A DNA stretch of 64,000 nt from Tritonibacter multivorans (GCF_001458415.1 NZ_CYSD01000012.1:124001-188000); one strand, 5' to 3'; shown: positions 53,070 through 62,732, counted from the stretch's first letter. The notes: generated by a model from the letters alone, not told the origin. Program-made: numbers and translations.

Positions 53070-53984
53070 TTAGTTGGAAGCGACCTGATAGTCGAGCGGC
53101 TGACCCGCATATTCGTCGATCGCACCCTGCAGCCATGCGTCATAGGCCTCTTGCGAGACAACTTTGACGGTGATCGGCATATAGGCATGGTCTTTGCCGC
53201 ACAGTTCGGAACACTGACCAAAGTAGATGCCTTCTTTGGTTGCGTTGAACCACAGCTCTGCCAGACGACCGGGCACCGCATCCTGCTTCACCCCAAAGGC
53301 CGGAATAGTCCAGGAGTGGATCACGTCCGCGCCAGTGACCTGCATGACAACGGTTTTGCCAACAGGCACAACAACCGCAGTGTCGGTGGCCAGCAGGAAT
53401 TCATCTTCGTTGTAGCCCGCGTCTACCAACTTGGCGCGCATTGCGTCATCCAGAACATAAGGCGTCACATCCGCATCCGCTGGGCGCACATCTTCGTCCA
53501 GGGTGGCGGGGTTACCGATCATATAGCTGTCAAACGCAAAGCCATGGTCGACATATTCATAGCCCCAGTACCACTGGTAGCCGGTCACCTTGATGGTCAC
53601 ATCTGCTTCGGGGATTTCCTGCTGGTCGAACAGTTCCGGCAGCGACTGCGACCCAATCGCGACGAGAATCAGAAGCGGCACAATGGTCCAGGCAATTTCC
53701 AGCGGCGTATTGTGCGTAAAGCTCTCTGGTTTCGGGTTTGCCTTACGATTGAACCGGACAATCGCATAAACAAGCAGGCCCGCCACAAACAGGGTGATCA
53801 CAGTGATAATCACCAGGATGAAATTATCGACCCAATGAATACCTTCGGCCAGCCGTGTTGCTGCCGGCTGGAAACCCAACAACCCATCATGGGGCTTACC
53901 AATGGTTTCCAGTCCGTCTTGCGCCATGGCGGGAAGGCTAGAAAGCGCGGTCAAAAGCCCCGCGAGCGTCAAAGCGTTCTTCAT
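53070..53984 (-). CDS. ctaC: Cytochrome c oxidase subunit II
   Basis: 304 residues with a signal peptide ([13 protein letters not shown]), two helices and a periplasmic cupredoxin domain carrying the binuclear CuA site: H223, C258, E260, C262, H266 and M269 ([15 protein letters not shown]). It accepts electrons from cytochrome c. Residues 160-200 form an extra loop typical of Rhodobacterales/Paracoccus enzymes. ATG 53984 follows AGGA. First gene of the cluster; an FNR box lies 150 bases upstream. Confidence 0.97.
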   Translation of the reverse strand: MKNALTLAGLLTALSSLPAMAQDGLETIGKPHDGLLGFQPAATRLAEGIHWVDNFILVIITVITLFVAGLLVYAIVRFNRKANPKPESFTHNTPLEIAWTIVPLLILVAIGSQSLPELFDQQEIPEADVTIKVTGYQWYWGYEYVDHGFAFDSYMIGNPATLDEDVRPADADVTPYVLDDAMRAKLVDAGYNEDEFLLATDTAVVVPVGKTVVMQVTGADVIHSWTIPAFGVKQDAVPGRLAELWFNATKEGIYFGQCSELCGKDHAYMPITVKVVSQEAYDAWLQGAIDEYAGQPLDYQVASN

Positions 53985-54133
53985 ATCACATCCTGATAGC
54001 TTGGTCGTTACCGGTTCTAAGCTCTGCCCTGAACCGTAGGAAATCCGGCCCGTGGACGTTGTCATTGTTGCAGTTAAAAATCATATTATGACTATCATAT
54101 AAAGAGGCAGACGCGCGGCATAGCGTCGCTTTC

Positions 54134-54147
54134 TTGATTTAGATCAA
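54134..54147. promoter_or_regulatory. Perfect FNR/FnrL-type box between ctaC and tldD
   Basis: TTGATTTAGATCAA matches TTGAT-N4-ATCAA exactly. It is 149 bases before the ctaC start and 17 before the tldD ATG. The short distance to tldD means that it cannot be an activator site for tldD translation start but could block it; control of the ctaC cluster is more plausible. Confidence 0.75.
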
Positions 54148-54164
54148 AAACGAGGTCCCGCCAC

Positions 54165-55586
54165 ATGGACGATTCCACATTCTCTCCCTTTGAGACCACG
54201 CTACCCGAAGATGAGGCGCTGCCTATCCTTCGGCAGGCGCTAAACGGCGCAAATGACGGAGAAATATTTGTGGAGCGCCGAAAATCCGAGGCGCTGGTGC
54301 TCGACGATGGCCGGGTCAAATCCGCCAGTTTCGACGCCGCCGAAGGATTCGGCCTGCGCGCGGTCAAAGATGATGTGGCAGGCTATGCCCATTCCACCAC
54401 GCTTTCGATCGAAGCCTTGCGGCGCGCGGGTGAAACTGCGCGGCTTGCGGTGGGCGATGGCGGCGGCACGATGGCGCCTGCGCCAAAGCCAACCAATCGC
54501 AAGCTCTACACCGATCAGGACCCCATCGCAGCCCAAAGCTTCCCGGTGAAGGTAGAAACCCTGCGCGAGATCGACGCCTTTGCCCGAGGTCTTGATTCGC
54601 GGGTGGTGCAGGTTTCAGCCACACTGGCGGCCTCGATCCAGGAAATCGAGATCCTGCGCGCCGATGGCGTGCGGGTGCGGGATGTCCGCCCCATGACCCG
54701 CCTGAATGTCTCCGTGATCGTCGATGATCAGGGCCGCCGTGAAAGCGGCAGCGCTGGGGGCGGCGGGCGCGTGGGCTTGGATGGGCTGATCGCGCCGCAG
54801 GACTGGCAAGCCAAGGCCCGCGAGGCCCTGCGCATCGCGCTGGTGAACCTCGAAGCGGAACCTGCCCCCGCCGGCGAAATGGATGTGGTGCTTGGGCCGG
54901 GCTGGCCCGGCATCCTGCTGCACGAAGCGATTGGTCACGGGTTGGAGGGTGATTTCAACCGTAAAGGCTCTTCTGCTTTTGCCGGTCTCATGGGACAGCG
55001 CATTGCCGCGCCCGGCGTCACCGTTCTGGACGACGGCACCATTCCTGACCGTCGTGGTTCGATCACGGTGGATGACGAAGGCACGCCCAGCCAGAAAACC
55101 ACCCTGATCGAGGATGGCATTCTTGTGGGCTTCATGCAGGACCGCCAGAACGCGCGCCTGATGGGTGTCGACAGCACCGGCAATGGCCGCCGCCAAAGCT
55201 ACGCCCATGCGCCCATGCCGCGCATGACCAACACATATATGTTAGGTGGCAATGCGGATCCGGCCGATCTGGTGCGTGATATCAAGGACGGCATCTGGGC
55301 CGTCGGCTTTGGCGGCGGTCAGGTCGATATTACCAATGGCAAGTTCGTCTTCTCCTGCACCGAGGCCTACCGCGTCAAAGACGGCAAAGTTGGCGCACCG
55401 GTCAAAGGCGCAACGCTGATTGGCGATGGGGCCACGGCGCTGAACCAGATCCGTGCGCTTGGCAATGACATGGCGCTGGATCCGGGCATGGGCAATTGCG
55501 GCAAACAGGGGCAATGGGTGCCCGTCGGCGTTGGTCAGCCCAGTGTTTTGATGGGCGGCCTGACCGTGGGCGGGTCTGCCACCTAA
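54165..55586 (+). CDS. tldD: TldD family metalloprotease
   Basis: 473 residues. The metal motif HEAIGHGLEGDF (HExxxH) is present, with SYAHAPMPRMTNTYML and CTEAYRVKDGKVGAPVKGAT in the C-terminal half. TldD acts with TldE/PmbA in peptide processing (microcin maturation, toxin-antitoxin CcdA degradation in E. coli). PmbA is not in the window. Divergence from ctaC is a common Rhodobacterales arrangement. Confidence 0.95.
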   Translation: MDDSTFSPFETTLPEDEALPILRQALNGANDGEIFVERRKSEALVLDDGRVKSASFDAAEGFGLRAVKDDVAGYAHSTTLSIEALRRAGETARLAVGDGGGTMAPAPKPTNRKLYTDQDPIAAQSFPVKVETLREIDAFARGLDSRVVQVSATLAASIQEIEILRADGVRVRDVRPMTRLNVSVIVDDQGRRESGSAGGGGRVGLDGLIAPQDWQAKAREALRIALVNLEAEPAPAGEMDVVLGPGWPGILLHEAIGHGLEGDFNRKGSSAFAGLMGQRIAAPGVTVLDDGTIPDRRGSITVDDEGTPSQKTTLIEDGILVGFMQDRQNARLMGVDSTGNGRRQSYAHAPMPRMTNTYMLGGNADPADLVRDIKDGIWAVGFGGGQVDITNGKFVFSCTEAYRVKDGKVGAPVKGATLIGDGATALNQIRALGNDMALDPGMGNCGKQGQWVPVGVGQPSVLMGGLTVGGSAT

Positions 55587-55623
55587 AGGACATCGGGGAC
55601 TCATCACTTTGTCTCCGTCAGCA

Positions 55624-55652
55624 GGGCGAGTCGCAGGCGACTCGCCCTTTTT
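55624..55652 (+). terminator. Intrinsic terminator of tldD
   Basis: Stem GGGCGAGTCG / CGACTCGCCC with CAGG loop and TTTTTC tail, 37 bases after the stop. Confidence 0.88.
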
Positions 55653-55979
55653 CTTGAAGCGGGCAAGTGCCCTGCCCTGTGACGCGATTTACCAATTATC
55701 CCCAGAAACTTCGCGCAAATCCGGTCTCTATAGACATATTTATTAACCAAAGCACGACTCAAAAAACGCTGCCCCACCGCTGCGCTGCGCCTTTCAGCCC
55801 CCCGTTACCCCCATAAAAACAAGGGCTCTTGGCCCAAATAACGCCCGACTTCGGAGAATCGCCGCGCCGCAGATCCTGATAAACGAGATAGTGAAAAATC
55901 TTGGCAAACTGTCCTTAGATTCACCACCTGTTAACCCCTTTGGCGGTAAACATTGTCTTGCAACAAGGTGGAGCATCGG
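55653..55979. other. 327-base gene-free stretch upstream of dprA
   Basis: AT-richer than its surroundings (for example TATTTATTAACC near 55739-55750). It must carry the dprA promoter. A minus-strand frame of 81 codons crosses it into dprA but lacks a ribosome site. No RNA gene or strong hairpin seen. Confidence 0.45.
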
Positions 55980-57128
55980 ATGACCGGAGAAGCACATTCT
56001 TCCTATCACCCCCCACTCCCACCCACCACGGAAGATCAAAGGTATTCATGGCTCCGCCTGTTGCGCTCCCGAAGAATCGGGGTCTCGACCTTTTACCGGC
56101 TGATGGCCGAGTATGGGACAGCACAGAATGTGCTGGATGCACTGCCCAAAGTGGCAGCCGAAGCAGGTGTCAAAGGGTACAAAACGTGCCCGGAAGCAAT
56201 TCTTGATGCCGAAATCGCCAAAGCAAAAGCCGCCAAAGCGCGGCTTTTGTGCTTTGGGGATCCGGACTACCCTCCTCTTCTCATGCAGTTAAAAACCGCC
56301 CCGCCTGTCCTCTGGGCTGTGGGCGATCTGAGCCTACTGCACCGTTCTGCGATTGCTATGGTGGGTGCACGCAATGCTTCCTCGCTTGGCCTGCGAATGG
56401 CGCGTGCTCTGGCACGGGATCTGGGCGAACTGGGGCAGGTTGTAACATCAGGACTTGCGCGCGGCATTGACGCAGCAGCGCATCAAGCCTGTGTCGACAC
56501 CGGCACAATCGCCGTTCTGGGCGGCGGTGTGGATGTGGTCTACCCATCAGAAAATGCCGACCTTGCCGCTGAAATCCGGGAGAAAGGTCTGCTCTTGTCG
56601 GAACAACCCATGGGCCTGGCCCCTCAGGCGCGGCATTTCCCCGCCCGCAACCGCATAATTGCAGGGCTCAGCGCGGCTACGGTGGTGGTCGAAGCCGCCG
56701 CCAAATCTGGCAGCCTGATCACCGCGCGCGATGCGCTGGATATGGGGCGCGACGTGCTTGCGGTTCCTGGCCACCCCATGGATGCGCGCGCCTCTGGTTG
56801 CAATATTCTGATCCGGGAAGGGGCCACACTGGTGCGCGATGCCCGCGATGTGGTCGACGCCCTGCCCGCCCCCCAACAACCGCGCCCGCCGCTGGGCCGC
56901 AAACCCGCGCTTGCGGATCTCCCCCCCCAGCCCGAGCGCCGGAGCCTGCGTGAAACCGCCGCCCTGCATGGCACGATCCTGTCCCGCACCGCCCCCTCTC
57001 CGACGCCGCAACATCATATTGTCGCGGACAGCACAACAGACCCGCGCGCAGCACTGCGTGCCCTGACCGAGCTTGAGATGGGCGACGACATTGATCGCGC
57101 GGAGGACGGCACAATCCGCCGCAAATGA
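55980..57128 (+). CDS. dprA: DNA-processing protein DprA (Smf)
   Basis: 382 residues. Loads RecA on incoming single-stranded DNA during natural transformation. The Rossmann core shows MVGARNASSLGLRMA, VTSGLARGIDAAAH, VYPSENADLA, HFPARNRIIAGLS and KSGSLITARDALDMG; the C-terminal tail (LRALTELEMGDDIDRAEDG) is a winged-helix remnant. ATG 55980 has GGTGGAG upstream and is preferred to TTG 55953. Followed by topA, as in many Alphaproteobacteria. Confidence 0.95.
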   Translation: MTGEAHSSYHPPLPPTTEDQRYSWLRLLRSRRIGVSTFYRLMAEYGTAQNVLDALPKVAAEAGVKGYKTCPEAILDAEIAKAKAAKARLLCFGDPDYPPLLMQLKTAPPVLWAVGDLSLLHRSAIAMVGARNASSLGLRMARALARDLGELGQVVTSGLARGIDAAAHQACVDTGTIAVLGGGVDVVYPSENADLAAEIREKGLLLSEQPMGLAPQARHFPARNRIIAGLSAATVVVEAAAKSGSLITARDALDMGRDVLAVPGHPMDARASGCNILIREGATLVRDARDVVDALPAPQQPRPPLGRKPALADLPPQPERRSLRETAALHGTILSRTAPSPTPQHHIVADSTTDPRAALRALTELEMGDDIDRAEDGTIRRK

Positions 57129-57240
57129 AAGTGAATGTTCCCGCCATCGCCCCTGTTTTCGCGCCCGGCCTCTGTCCCCAGTCCCAAGGTTTAAGCGCTG
57201 AAAATACCACCAATTCCTGCGAAGTCTTGGTCAAGAGATG

Positions 57241-57255
57241 TGTCAATGATTGACA
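57241..57255. promoter_or_regulatory. 15-base palindrome upstream of topA
   Basis: TGTCAATGATTGACA: perfect 7-base arms about a central G, 72 bases before the topA start. Likely operator or overlaps the promoter; the binding protein is unknown. It is not an FNR site because the half-sites point the other way. Confidence 0.5.
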
Positions 57256-57327
57256 TTCTCCCCTTGCACGCCACATTTCCCAAGCCTTAGAACGCACTGA
57301 ATCTGTCACGAAAGGTGCCCAGTCCGA

Positions 57328-59994
57328 ATGCCCGTTGTTGTCGTCGAATCCCCGGCAAAAGCCAAAACCATCAATAAGTATCTGGGGAAAAACTACACAG
57401 TTCTCGCCTCTTACGGACACGTGCGCGACCTGCCCCGCAAGGATGGCTCGGTCCAGCCGGACGACGATTTTGCCATGACCTGGGAGGTCGGCAATGACAG
57501 TAAGAAACACGTCCGTGCCATTGCTGACGCCCTAAAAGACGATGATGCACTGATTCTCGCGACTGACCCTGATCGCGAAGGAGAAGCAATCAGCTGGCAT
57601 TTGCAGGAAGCGCTGACCAAGCGTCGCGCGATCAAAAAATCCACAGCCGTGAGCCGCGTGACCTTTAACGCGATCACCAAAGAGGCGGTGACGCAGGCGA
57701 TGCAAAACCCGCGCGATGTCGACATGCCGCTGGTAGAGGCCTACCTCGCCCGACGTGCGCTCGACTATCTCGTGGGCTTCAATCTGTCGCCGGTTCTGTG
57801 GCGGAAACTGCCTGGCGCACGCTCTGCTGGGCGTGTGCAATCCGTCTGCCTGCGCCTGATCGTGGAACGCGAGATGGAGATCGAAGCGTTCAATCCAGTC
57901 GAGTACTGGTCGGTGAAGGCGCAGATGACGACCCCGCGAGGTCAGGATTTTGAGGCCCGCCTGACGGTTCTGGGGGGCGAAAAGCTGGACAAATTCAGCC
58001 TCGCCAACTCCACCGCTGCCGAACTGGCCGTGCAGGCGGTGGCGTCCCGCGCCTATTCCGCGATCTCCGTGGAGGCCAAACCCGCCGCCCGCAACCCGTC
58101 TGCGCCGTTTATGACCTCGACCCTGCAGCAGGAAGCCTCGCGCAAGTTTGGCATGGGCGCGCGTCAATGTATGAACGCCGCCCAGCGCCTCTATGAGGCA
58201 GGTCTCATTACATATATGCGGACCGACGGCATCGACATGGCGCCCGAAGCCGTGACCGAAGCACGCGCAGAGATCGCCACCCGTTATGGCCCGGAATATG
58301 TCCCGAGCGAGCCGCGCGTTTATAAAAACAAAGCCAAGAACGCGCAGGAAGCGCACGAATGTATCCGCCCAACCGACATGAGCCGCGACGCGGCGAGCCT
58401 GAAGGTGTCGGAAGACGATCAGCGCAAGCTTTATGATCTGATCTGGAAGCGGACGCTGGCCTGTCAGATGGAAGGCGCCCGTCTGGAGCGCACCACGGTT
58501 GACCTTGGCTCGGACGACAAACAGGTCGTTCTGCGCGCCACAGGGCAAGTGGTGCTGTTCGACGGCTTTATGCGTGTCTATGAAGAAGGCCGCGATGATG
58601 TGGTGGACGAGGACGACAAGCGCCTGCCCCAGATCATGCAGGGCGATGCGGTAAAATTTGCAGGCGGTCTGGCCGCGCAAGCCGAAAAGGCTGGCAAGGA
58701 CGCCTGTGTGCTGTCTGAAAATGCTGCGGTTCTCAGCCTGCAGCACCACACCCAACCGCCGCCGCGCTATACCGAGGCAACGTTGGTGAAACGGATGGAG
58801 GAGCTCGGCATTGGGCGTCCTTCCACCTATGCCTCTGTTATTACAACGATTCAGGACCGCGAATACGTCCGCAAGGACAAGAATCGCCTGTTCCCCGAAG
58901 AACGCGGGCGGATCGTGACGATCTTCCTTCTGAACTTCTTCCGCACCTATGTCGGCTACGAGTTCACCGCGAATCTTGAAAATCAGCTGGATGATGTCTC
59001 GGCCGGGGATCGCGATTACAAAGAGCTGCTTGGGAATTTCTGGCGCGACTTCCACGCCGCGATTGCTGAAACCTCCGACCTGCGGATTTCCGAGGTTCTG
59101 GATGTTCTGGACGACGCACTTGCGCCGCAGCTGTACCCGCCGCGCGAAGATGGCTCTGACCCGCGGATCTGCCCGAAATGCGGCACCGGTCAGCTGCACC
59201 TCAAGACCTCGCGCACCGGTGGGTTTGTCGGCTGCGGCAACTACCCCGAGTGTAACTACACCCGCCCGATCGCCGGTGAAGGCGCCGAGGGCGAAGAGAA
59301 GCTTTTGGGCGAAGACGGCGGTGATGAGATCTGGCTGAAAGACGGCCGCTATGGTCCTTACGTTCAGCGCGGTGAAGCCACACCCGAGAACAAAAAGCCC
59401 AAGCGTTCCTCTCTGCCCGCCCCCCGCAATGGTGGCTGGGCCAAGGAAGAAACCACGTTGGACAAGGCCGTGCAGCTGCTGTCGCTGCCGCGCAATGTGG
59501 GCGACCACCCCGAAGGCGGGCGCATCTCGGCCAACCTTGGCCGTTTTGGCCCATACCTGATGCACAAGCTGCCCGGCGATGAAAAACCCGTCTACGTCAG
59601 CCTGAAACAATGGACCGAAATGTTCGAGGTCGGCATGAACCACGCGGTGGAGATGCTGGCGGACAAACGTGCCAATCCGGGCCGGGGCCGGTCTGCGGCG
59701 AAGGCGCTGAAAGAGCTGGGCGAACACCCCAGCGAAGGCGGCGCGGTGCAGATTATGGATGGCCGTTACGGGCCTTACGTCAAATGGGGCAAGGTCAATG
59801 CGACCCTGCCCAAGGACGTGGAACCGGCCAATGTGACCATGGACCAGGCGGTTGCCCTGATCGCCGAGAAAGCGCCAAAGAAGAAAGCGCCTGCAAAAAA
59901 GAAGGCGCCTGCCAAGAAAACCGCCGCCAAGAAAACCACGACGAAGAAAACTGCAACCAAGACACCCACGAAAGAAGCCGGCGCAGAGGAATAG
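57328..59994 (+). CDS. topA: DNA topoisomerase I
   Basis: 888 residues. Type IA enzyme relaxing negative supercoils. Toprim domain MPVVVVESPAKAKTINKYLG, ATDPDREGEAISWHL, catalytic Y296 in GLITYMRTDG, EAHECIRPTD, then a four-cysteine zinc finger (CPKCGTGQLHLK, GCGNYPECNYTRP), two Topo_C repeats (GRYGPYVQRG, GRYGPYVKWG) and a Lys/Ala-rich tail from about 840, as is usual in Rhodobacterales. Converges on the Hint gene with 4 bases between stops. Confidence 0.97.
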   Translation: MPVVVVESPAKAKTINKYLGKNYTVLASYGHVRDLPRKDGSVQPDDDFAMTWEVGNDSKKHVRAIADALKDDDALILATDPDREGEAISWHLQEALTKRRAIKKSTAVSRVTFNAITKEAVTQAMQNPRDVDMPLVEAYLARRALDYLVGFNLSPVLWRKLPGARSAGRVQSVCLRLIVEREMEIEAFNPVEYWSVKAQMTTPRGQDFEARLTVLGGEKLDKFSLANSTAAELAVQAVASRAYSAISVEAKPAARNPSAPFMTSTLQQEASRKFGMGARQCMNAAQRLYEAGLITYMRTDGIDMAPEAVTEARAEIATRYGPEYVPSEPRVYKNKAKNAQEAHECIRPTDMSRDAASLKVSEDDQRKLYDLIWKRTLACQMEGARLERTTVDLGSDDKQVVLRATGQVVLFDGFMRVYEEGRDDVVDEDDKRLPQIMQGDAVKFAGGLAAQAEKAGKDACVLSENAAVLSLQHHTQPPPRYTEATLVKRMEELGIGRPSTYASVITTIQDREYVRKDKNRLFPEERGRIVTIFLLNFFRTYVGYEFTANLENQLDDVSAGDRDYKELLGNFWRDFHAAIAETSDLRISEVLDVLDDALAPQLYPPREDGSDPRICPKCGTGQLHLKTSRTGGFVGCGNYPECNYTRPIAGEGAEGEEKLLGEDGGDEIWLKDGRYGPYVQRGEATPENKKPKRSSLPAPRNGGWAKEETTLDKAVQLLSLPRNVGDHPEGGRISANLGRFGPYLMHKLPGDEKPVYVSLKQWTEMFEVGMNHAVEMLADKRANPGRGRSAAKALKELGEHPSEGGAVQIMDGRYGPYVKWGKVNATLPKDVEPANVTMDQAVALIAEKAPKKKAPAKKKAPAKKTAAKKTTTKKTATKTPTKEAGAEE

Positions 59995-59998
59995 CGCC

Positions 59999-61087
59999 TC
60001 AGGCAGGGATCAGCAGGGTCAGCCCCTGCCCCACAAGTGGTTTTTGATTGCGAAGGTGCCGTGCAACGCATTTTCTGGCCCGTGCCCCATTGATTTGGGC
60101 GCGGGCCATTTCGTAGGGCGCAAGCTGTGTGATCTTTTGCGCAATGGTCTGCCTGTCCCCTTCGTGAAGCGCGCGAAGCGACAGGGGCGTAGGCAGAAAA
60201 CTCTCAACGGCGGCATCCTCGGCCCAAAGGATTTCGTGGCGGGGGAGAAGAATGTGCCAGTAGGTCAATGTCTGCCCTGTGCCCGCCTGCGTGACGCCGG
60301 GCAGATCCAGCAGGTCTTTGGCGGCGACCAAAACCTGTCGTGCACCAAACATACGTTCCGCGATTGTCGACTCGATCACCACCCGATGTTGACGGGACAC
60401 AGACAAAGGCGCGCGCGGAGATCCCTCCCCCAGAGCCCCATTCGCGATCACGACCGGTGCTTCACGACCCTGTGCCGTGACGCAGCGGCTGCCAACCCAT
60501 ATCACCGGCTGCGCACCGTGATCCAACGTCGCGACCAGATCGCCGGGGCGCAATACCTCTACCGGGGTTTCACCTTGGGGTGTCTTTATATTTGTACCTT
60601 CCGCAAAACAGACCAAAAAGGCCTCAGCCTCGCGCGGGGTGGTCAGCCCCACAAAGTCGTCGTCATAAAGGCTGTCGATCGTGATGGACCGGATATAGCC
60701 GTCATCCAAAACGCCCGGCCCGCCCGTCGGTGGCATCACAAAAAGACGCCCCAACTCGTCCTGAGCCAGAACAAGTGTCGTTGTGGTCGAGGACCCATCT
60801 GTAAAATGGACGGTCGCATTATAGATTAGAGCCGAATCCAGGGCAGACCCAGTGCCACCATAGGTCAGGTCTTCCCCCAATTGGCCGTTGTCGTTTGAAC
60901 GGGTCTTATTGTCATTGTCGGCATCTTCCAGCTCGACCTCACCGATTTTGTCCCACAAAGGATCGCCCAACCCGCCAAACGTGGTGCCCAGCAATGTGCT
61001 GGCCTGCTCCACCGTCCAGTTGGTTTCATTTGTGTCAAGCTCGGCTGTGATGCCAAGATAAATGGCGTCTACGATCTGGGTTGGCAT
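59999..61087 (-). CDS. Hint (Hedgehog/intein) domain protein
   Basis: 362 residues. About 155 residues of acidic, Asn/Asp/Thr-rich sequence (DADNDNKTRSNDNG) without signal peptide precede a Hint_2 domain starting at C160 (LVCFAEGTNIKTPQGETPVE, LRPGDLVATLDHG, SRQHRVVIES with H234). Hint domains self-cleave using the N-terminal Cys; no intein C-terminal His-Asn is apparent, so thioester formation or cleavage at Cys160 is the plausible activity. Rhodobacterales carry many such proteins; function unknown, secretion by type I systems has been proposed for calcium-rich relatives. Confidence 0.85.
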   Translation of the reverse strand: MPTQIVDAIYLGITAELDTNETNWTVEQASTLLGTTFGGLGDPLWDKIGEVELEDADNDNKTRSNDNGQLGEDLTYGGTGSALDSALIYNATVHFTDGSSTTTTLVLAQDELGRLFVMPPTGGPGVLDDGYIRSITIDSLYDDDFVGLTTPREAEAFLVCFAEGTNIKTPQGETPVEVLRPGDLVATLDHGAQPVIWVGSRCVTAQGREAPVVIANGALGEGSPRAPLSVSRQHRVVIESTIAERMFGARQVLVAAKDLLDLPGVTQAGTGQTLTYWHILLPRHEILWAEDAAVESFLPTPLSLRALHEGDRQTIAQKITQLAPYEMARAQINGARARKCVARHLRNQKPLVGQGLTLLIPA

Positions 61088-61140
61088 CTCAACGGGACCA
61101 CAAAAAACAAACTCTGACCAGAACAGCTGAAATTTCTAAG

Positions 61141-61220
61141 GAAATTCTTAGCCTTTGCGTTTTTTTGCGCTTTGCGCGCAAGGGCTGCGCAATTTCCGTA
61201 GAAATACGCAAAACGCAGCA
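61141..61220. promoter_or_regulatory. TTTGCG/CGCAAA-rich promoter region of scoAB
   Basis: CTTTGCGCGCAAGG (61170-61183) is a near-perfect palindrome; TTTGCG also occurs at 61154 and TTGCGC at 61165, with ACGCAAAA downstream. GCTGCG (61184) and CGCAGC (61214) form wider arms. Such TTTGC/GCAAA arrays are binding sites for RamB/ScfR- and PhaR-like regulators of acyl-CoA metabolism; assignment is inference. Confidence 0.4.
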
Positions 61221-61286
61221 CATTCGTTGACGTGCCCCCCCGTCTCCGTGGCAGATTGACGTCAAGGCATTGGAGAGGAGATTTCC

Positions 61287-62000
61287 ATGAAAAAAACCTA
61301 TGGCTCAGCCGCCGAGGCGCTCGACGGGCTGCTTCATGACGGCATGTTCATCGCGGCAGGCGGCTTTGGCCTCTGCGGCATTCCTGAATTGCTGCTGGAT
61401 GCGATCAAAGACGCAGGCACCAAGGATCTGACTTTCGCGTCCAATAACGCTGGCGTGGACGACTTTGGCATCGGCATCCTGCTGCAAACCCGTCAGGTCA
61501 AGAAGATGATCTCGTCCTATGTGGGCGAAAACGCGGAATTCATGCGCCAGTATCTGAGCGGCGAATTGGAACTCGAGTTTAACCCCCAAGGCACACTGGC
61601 CGAGCGCATGCGCGCAGGCGGCGCAGGCATCCCCGGCTTCTTCACCAAAACCGGCGTCGGCACCGTCATCGCCGAGGGCAAGATGGAGAAACAGTTCCCC
61701 ACAGGCCCCGATGGCGCGATGGAGGACTACATCATGGAAGAAGGCATCTTTGCCGATCTGGCCATTGTGAAGGCCTGGAAAGCCGATGAAACCGGCAATC
61801 TGGTGTTCCGCAAAACCGCGCGCAACTTCAATGTGCCTGCGGCGACCTGTGGCAAGATCTGCGTCGCCGAGGTCGAGGAAATCGTGCCCACGGGCAGCCT
61901 TGACCCGGATGCGATCCACCTGCCCGGCATCTATGTGCACCGGATCATCCAGGGCGATCATGAAAAGCGCATTGAACAGCGCACCGTACGGGAGGCCTAA
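61287..62000 (+). CDS. scoA: 3-oxoacid CoA-transferase subunit A
   Basis: 237 residues. Family I CoA-transferase alpha subunit: DGMFIAAGGFGLCGIPELLL, SNNAGVDDFGIGILL, GAGIPGFFTKTGVGTVIAEG. With subunit B it moves CoA from succinyl-CoA to acetoacetate in ketone-body and PHB degradation. GGAGAGGAG precedes the ATG. Three bases separate it from scoB. Confidence 0.95.
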   Translation: MKKTYGSAAEALDGLLHDGMFIAAGGFGLCGIPELLLDAIKDAGTKDLTFASNNAGVDDFGIGILLQTRQVKKMISSYVGENAEFMRQYLSGELELEFNPQGTLAERMRAGGAGIPGFFTKTGVGTVIAEGKMEKQFPTGPDGAMEDYIMEEGIFADLAIVKAWKADETGNLVFRKTARNFNVPAATCGKICVAEVEEIVPTGSLDPDAIHLPGIYVHRIIQGDHEKRIEQRTVREA

Positions 62001-62003
62001 TCC

Positions 62004-62630
62004 ATGTGGGATCGTAACCAAATGGCGGCCCGCGCCGCACAGGAACTGCAAGACGGCTGGTATGTGAACCTCGGCATTGGTATTCCGACGCTGGTCTCGA
62101 ACTACATCCCCGAAGGGATCGAGGTCACCTTGCAGTCGGAAAACGGTATGCTGGGCATGGGGCCTTTCCCGATTGACGGCGAAGAGGACGCTGACCTGAT
62201 CAATGCAGGCAAGCAGACCATCACCGAACTGCCGCAAACCGCTTATTTCGACAGCGCACAATCCTTTGCGATGATCCGTGGCGGCAAGATCGCCATGGCA
62301 ATTCTGGGCGCAATGGAAGTGGCCGAAAACGGTGACCTTGCAAACTGGATGATCCCCGGCAAGCTGGTCAAAGGTATGGGCGGCGCAATGGATCTGGTCG
62401 CAGGTGTCGGCCGCGTGGTGGTGGTCATGGACCACACCAACAAACACGGCGTCTCCAAGCTGCTGAAAGAATGCACCCTGCCGCTGACGGGCAAAGGCGT
62501 GGTGGACCGGATCATCACGAACCTTGGGGTTCTCGATGTGGTCGAAGGCGGCCTCAAAATCGTTGAGCTCGCCGACGGTGTGACCGAATCCGATCTGCGC
62601 GCAGCGACCGAGGCGACGCTGGTCGATTAA
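62004..62630 (+). CDS. scoB: 3-oxoacid CoA-transferase subunit B
   Basis: 208 residues. Catalytic glutamate E46 in TLQSENGMLG; GIGIPTLVSNYIPEG and ANWMIPGKLVKGMGGAMDL are family blocks. Forms the CoA-transferase with ScoA. Second gene of the pair. Confidence 0.95.
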   Translation: MWDRNQMAARAAQELQDGWYVNLGIGIPTLVSNYIPEGIEVTLQSENGMLGMGPFPIDGEEDADLINAGKQTITELPQTAYFDSAQSFAMIRGGKIAMAILGAMEVAENGDLANWMIPGKLVKGMGGAMDLVAGVGRVVVVMDHTNKHGVSKLLKECTLPLTGKGVVDRIITNLGVLDVVEGGLKIVELADGVTESDLRAATEATLVD

Positions 62631-62732
62631 TCAGGCTTGCCCTTGTGCCAGCCCATGTGACTGCCCATGTGCCTGACTAAGTGCCCGCACATTGCGGTTG
62701 TTTCACATGGATCATGACACGTCAGACACAGA

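Noticed and set aside
55794-56039. 81-codon minus-strand frame in the spacer before dprA
   Set aside because: Overlaps the dprA start, no ribosome site, no recognisable domain.
57532-59727. 731-codon open frame on the minus strand
   Set aside because: Exact antisense of topA, low-complexity His/Arg-rich translation, no ribosome site; a product of high GC third positions.
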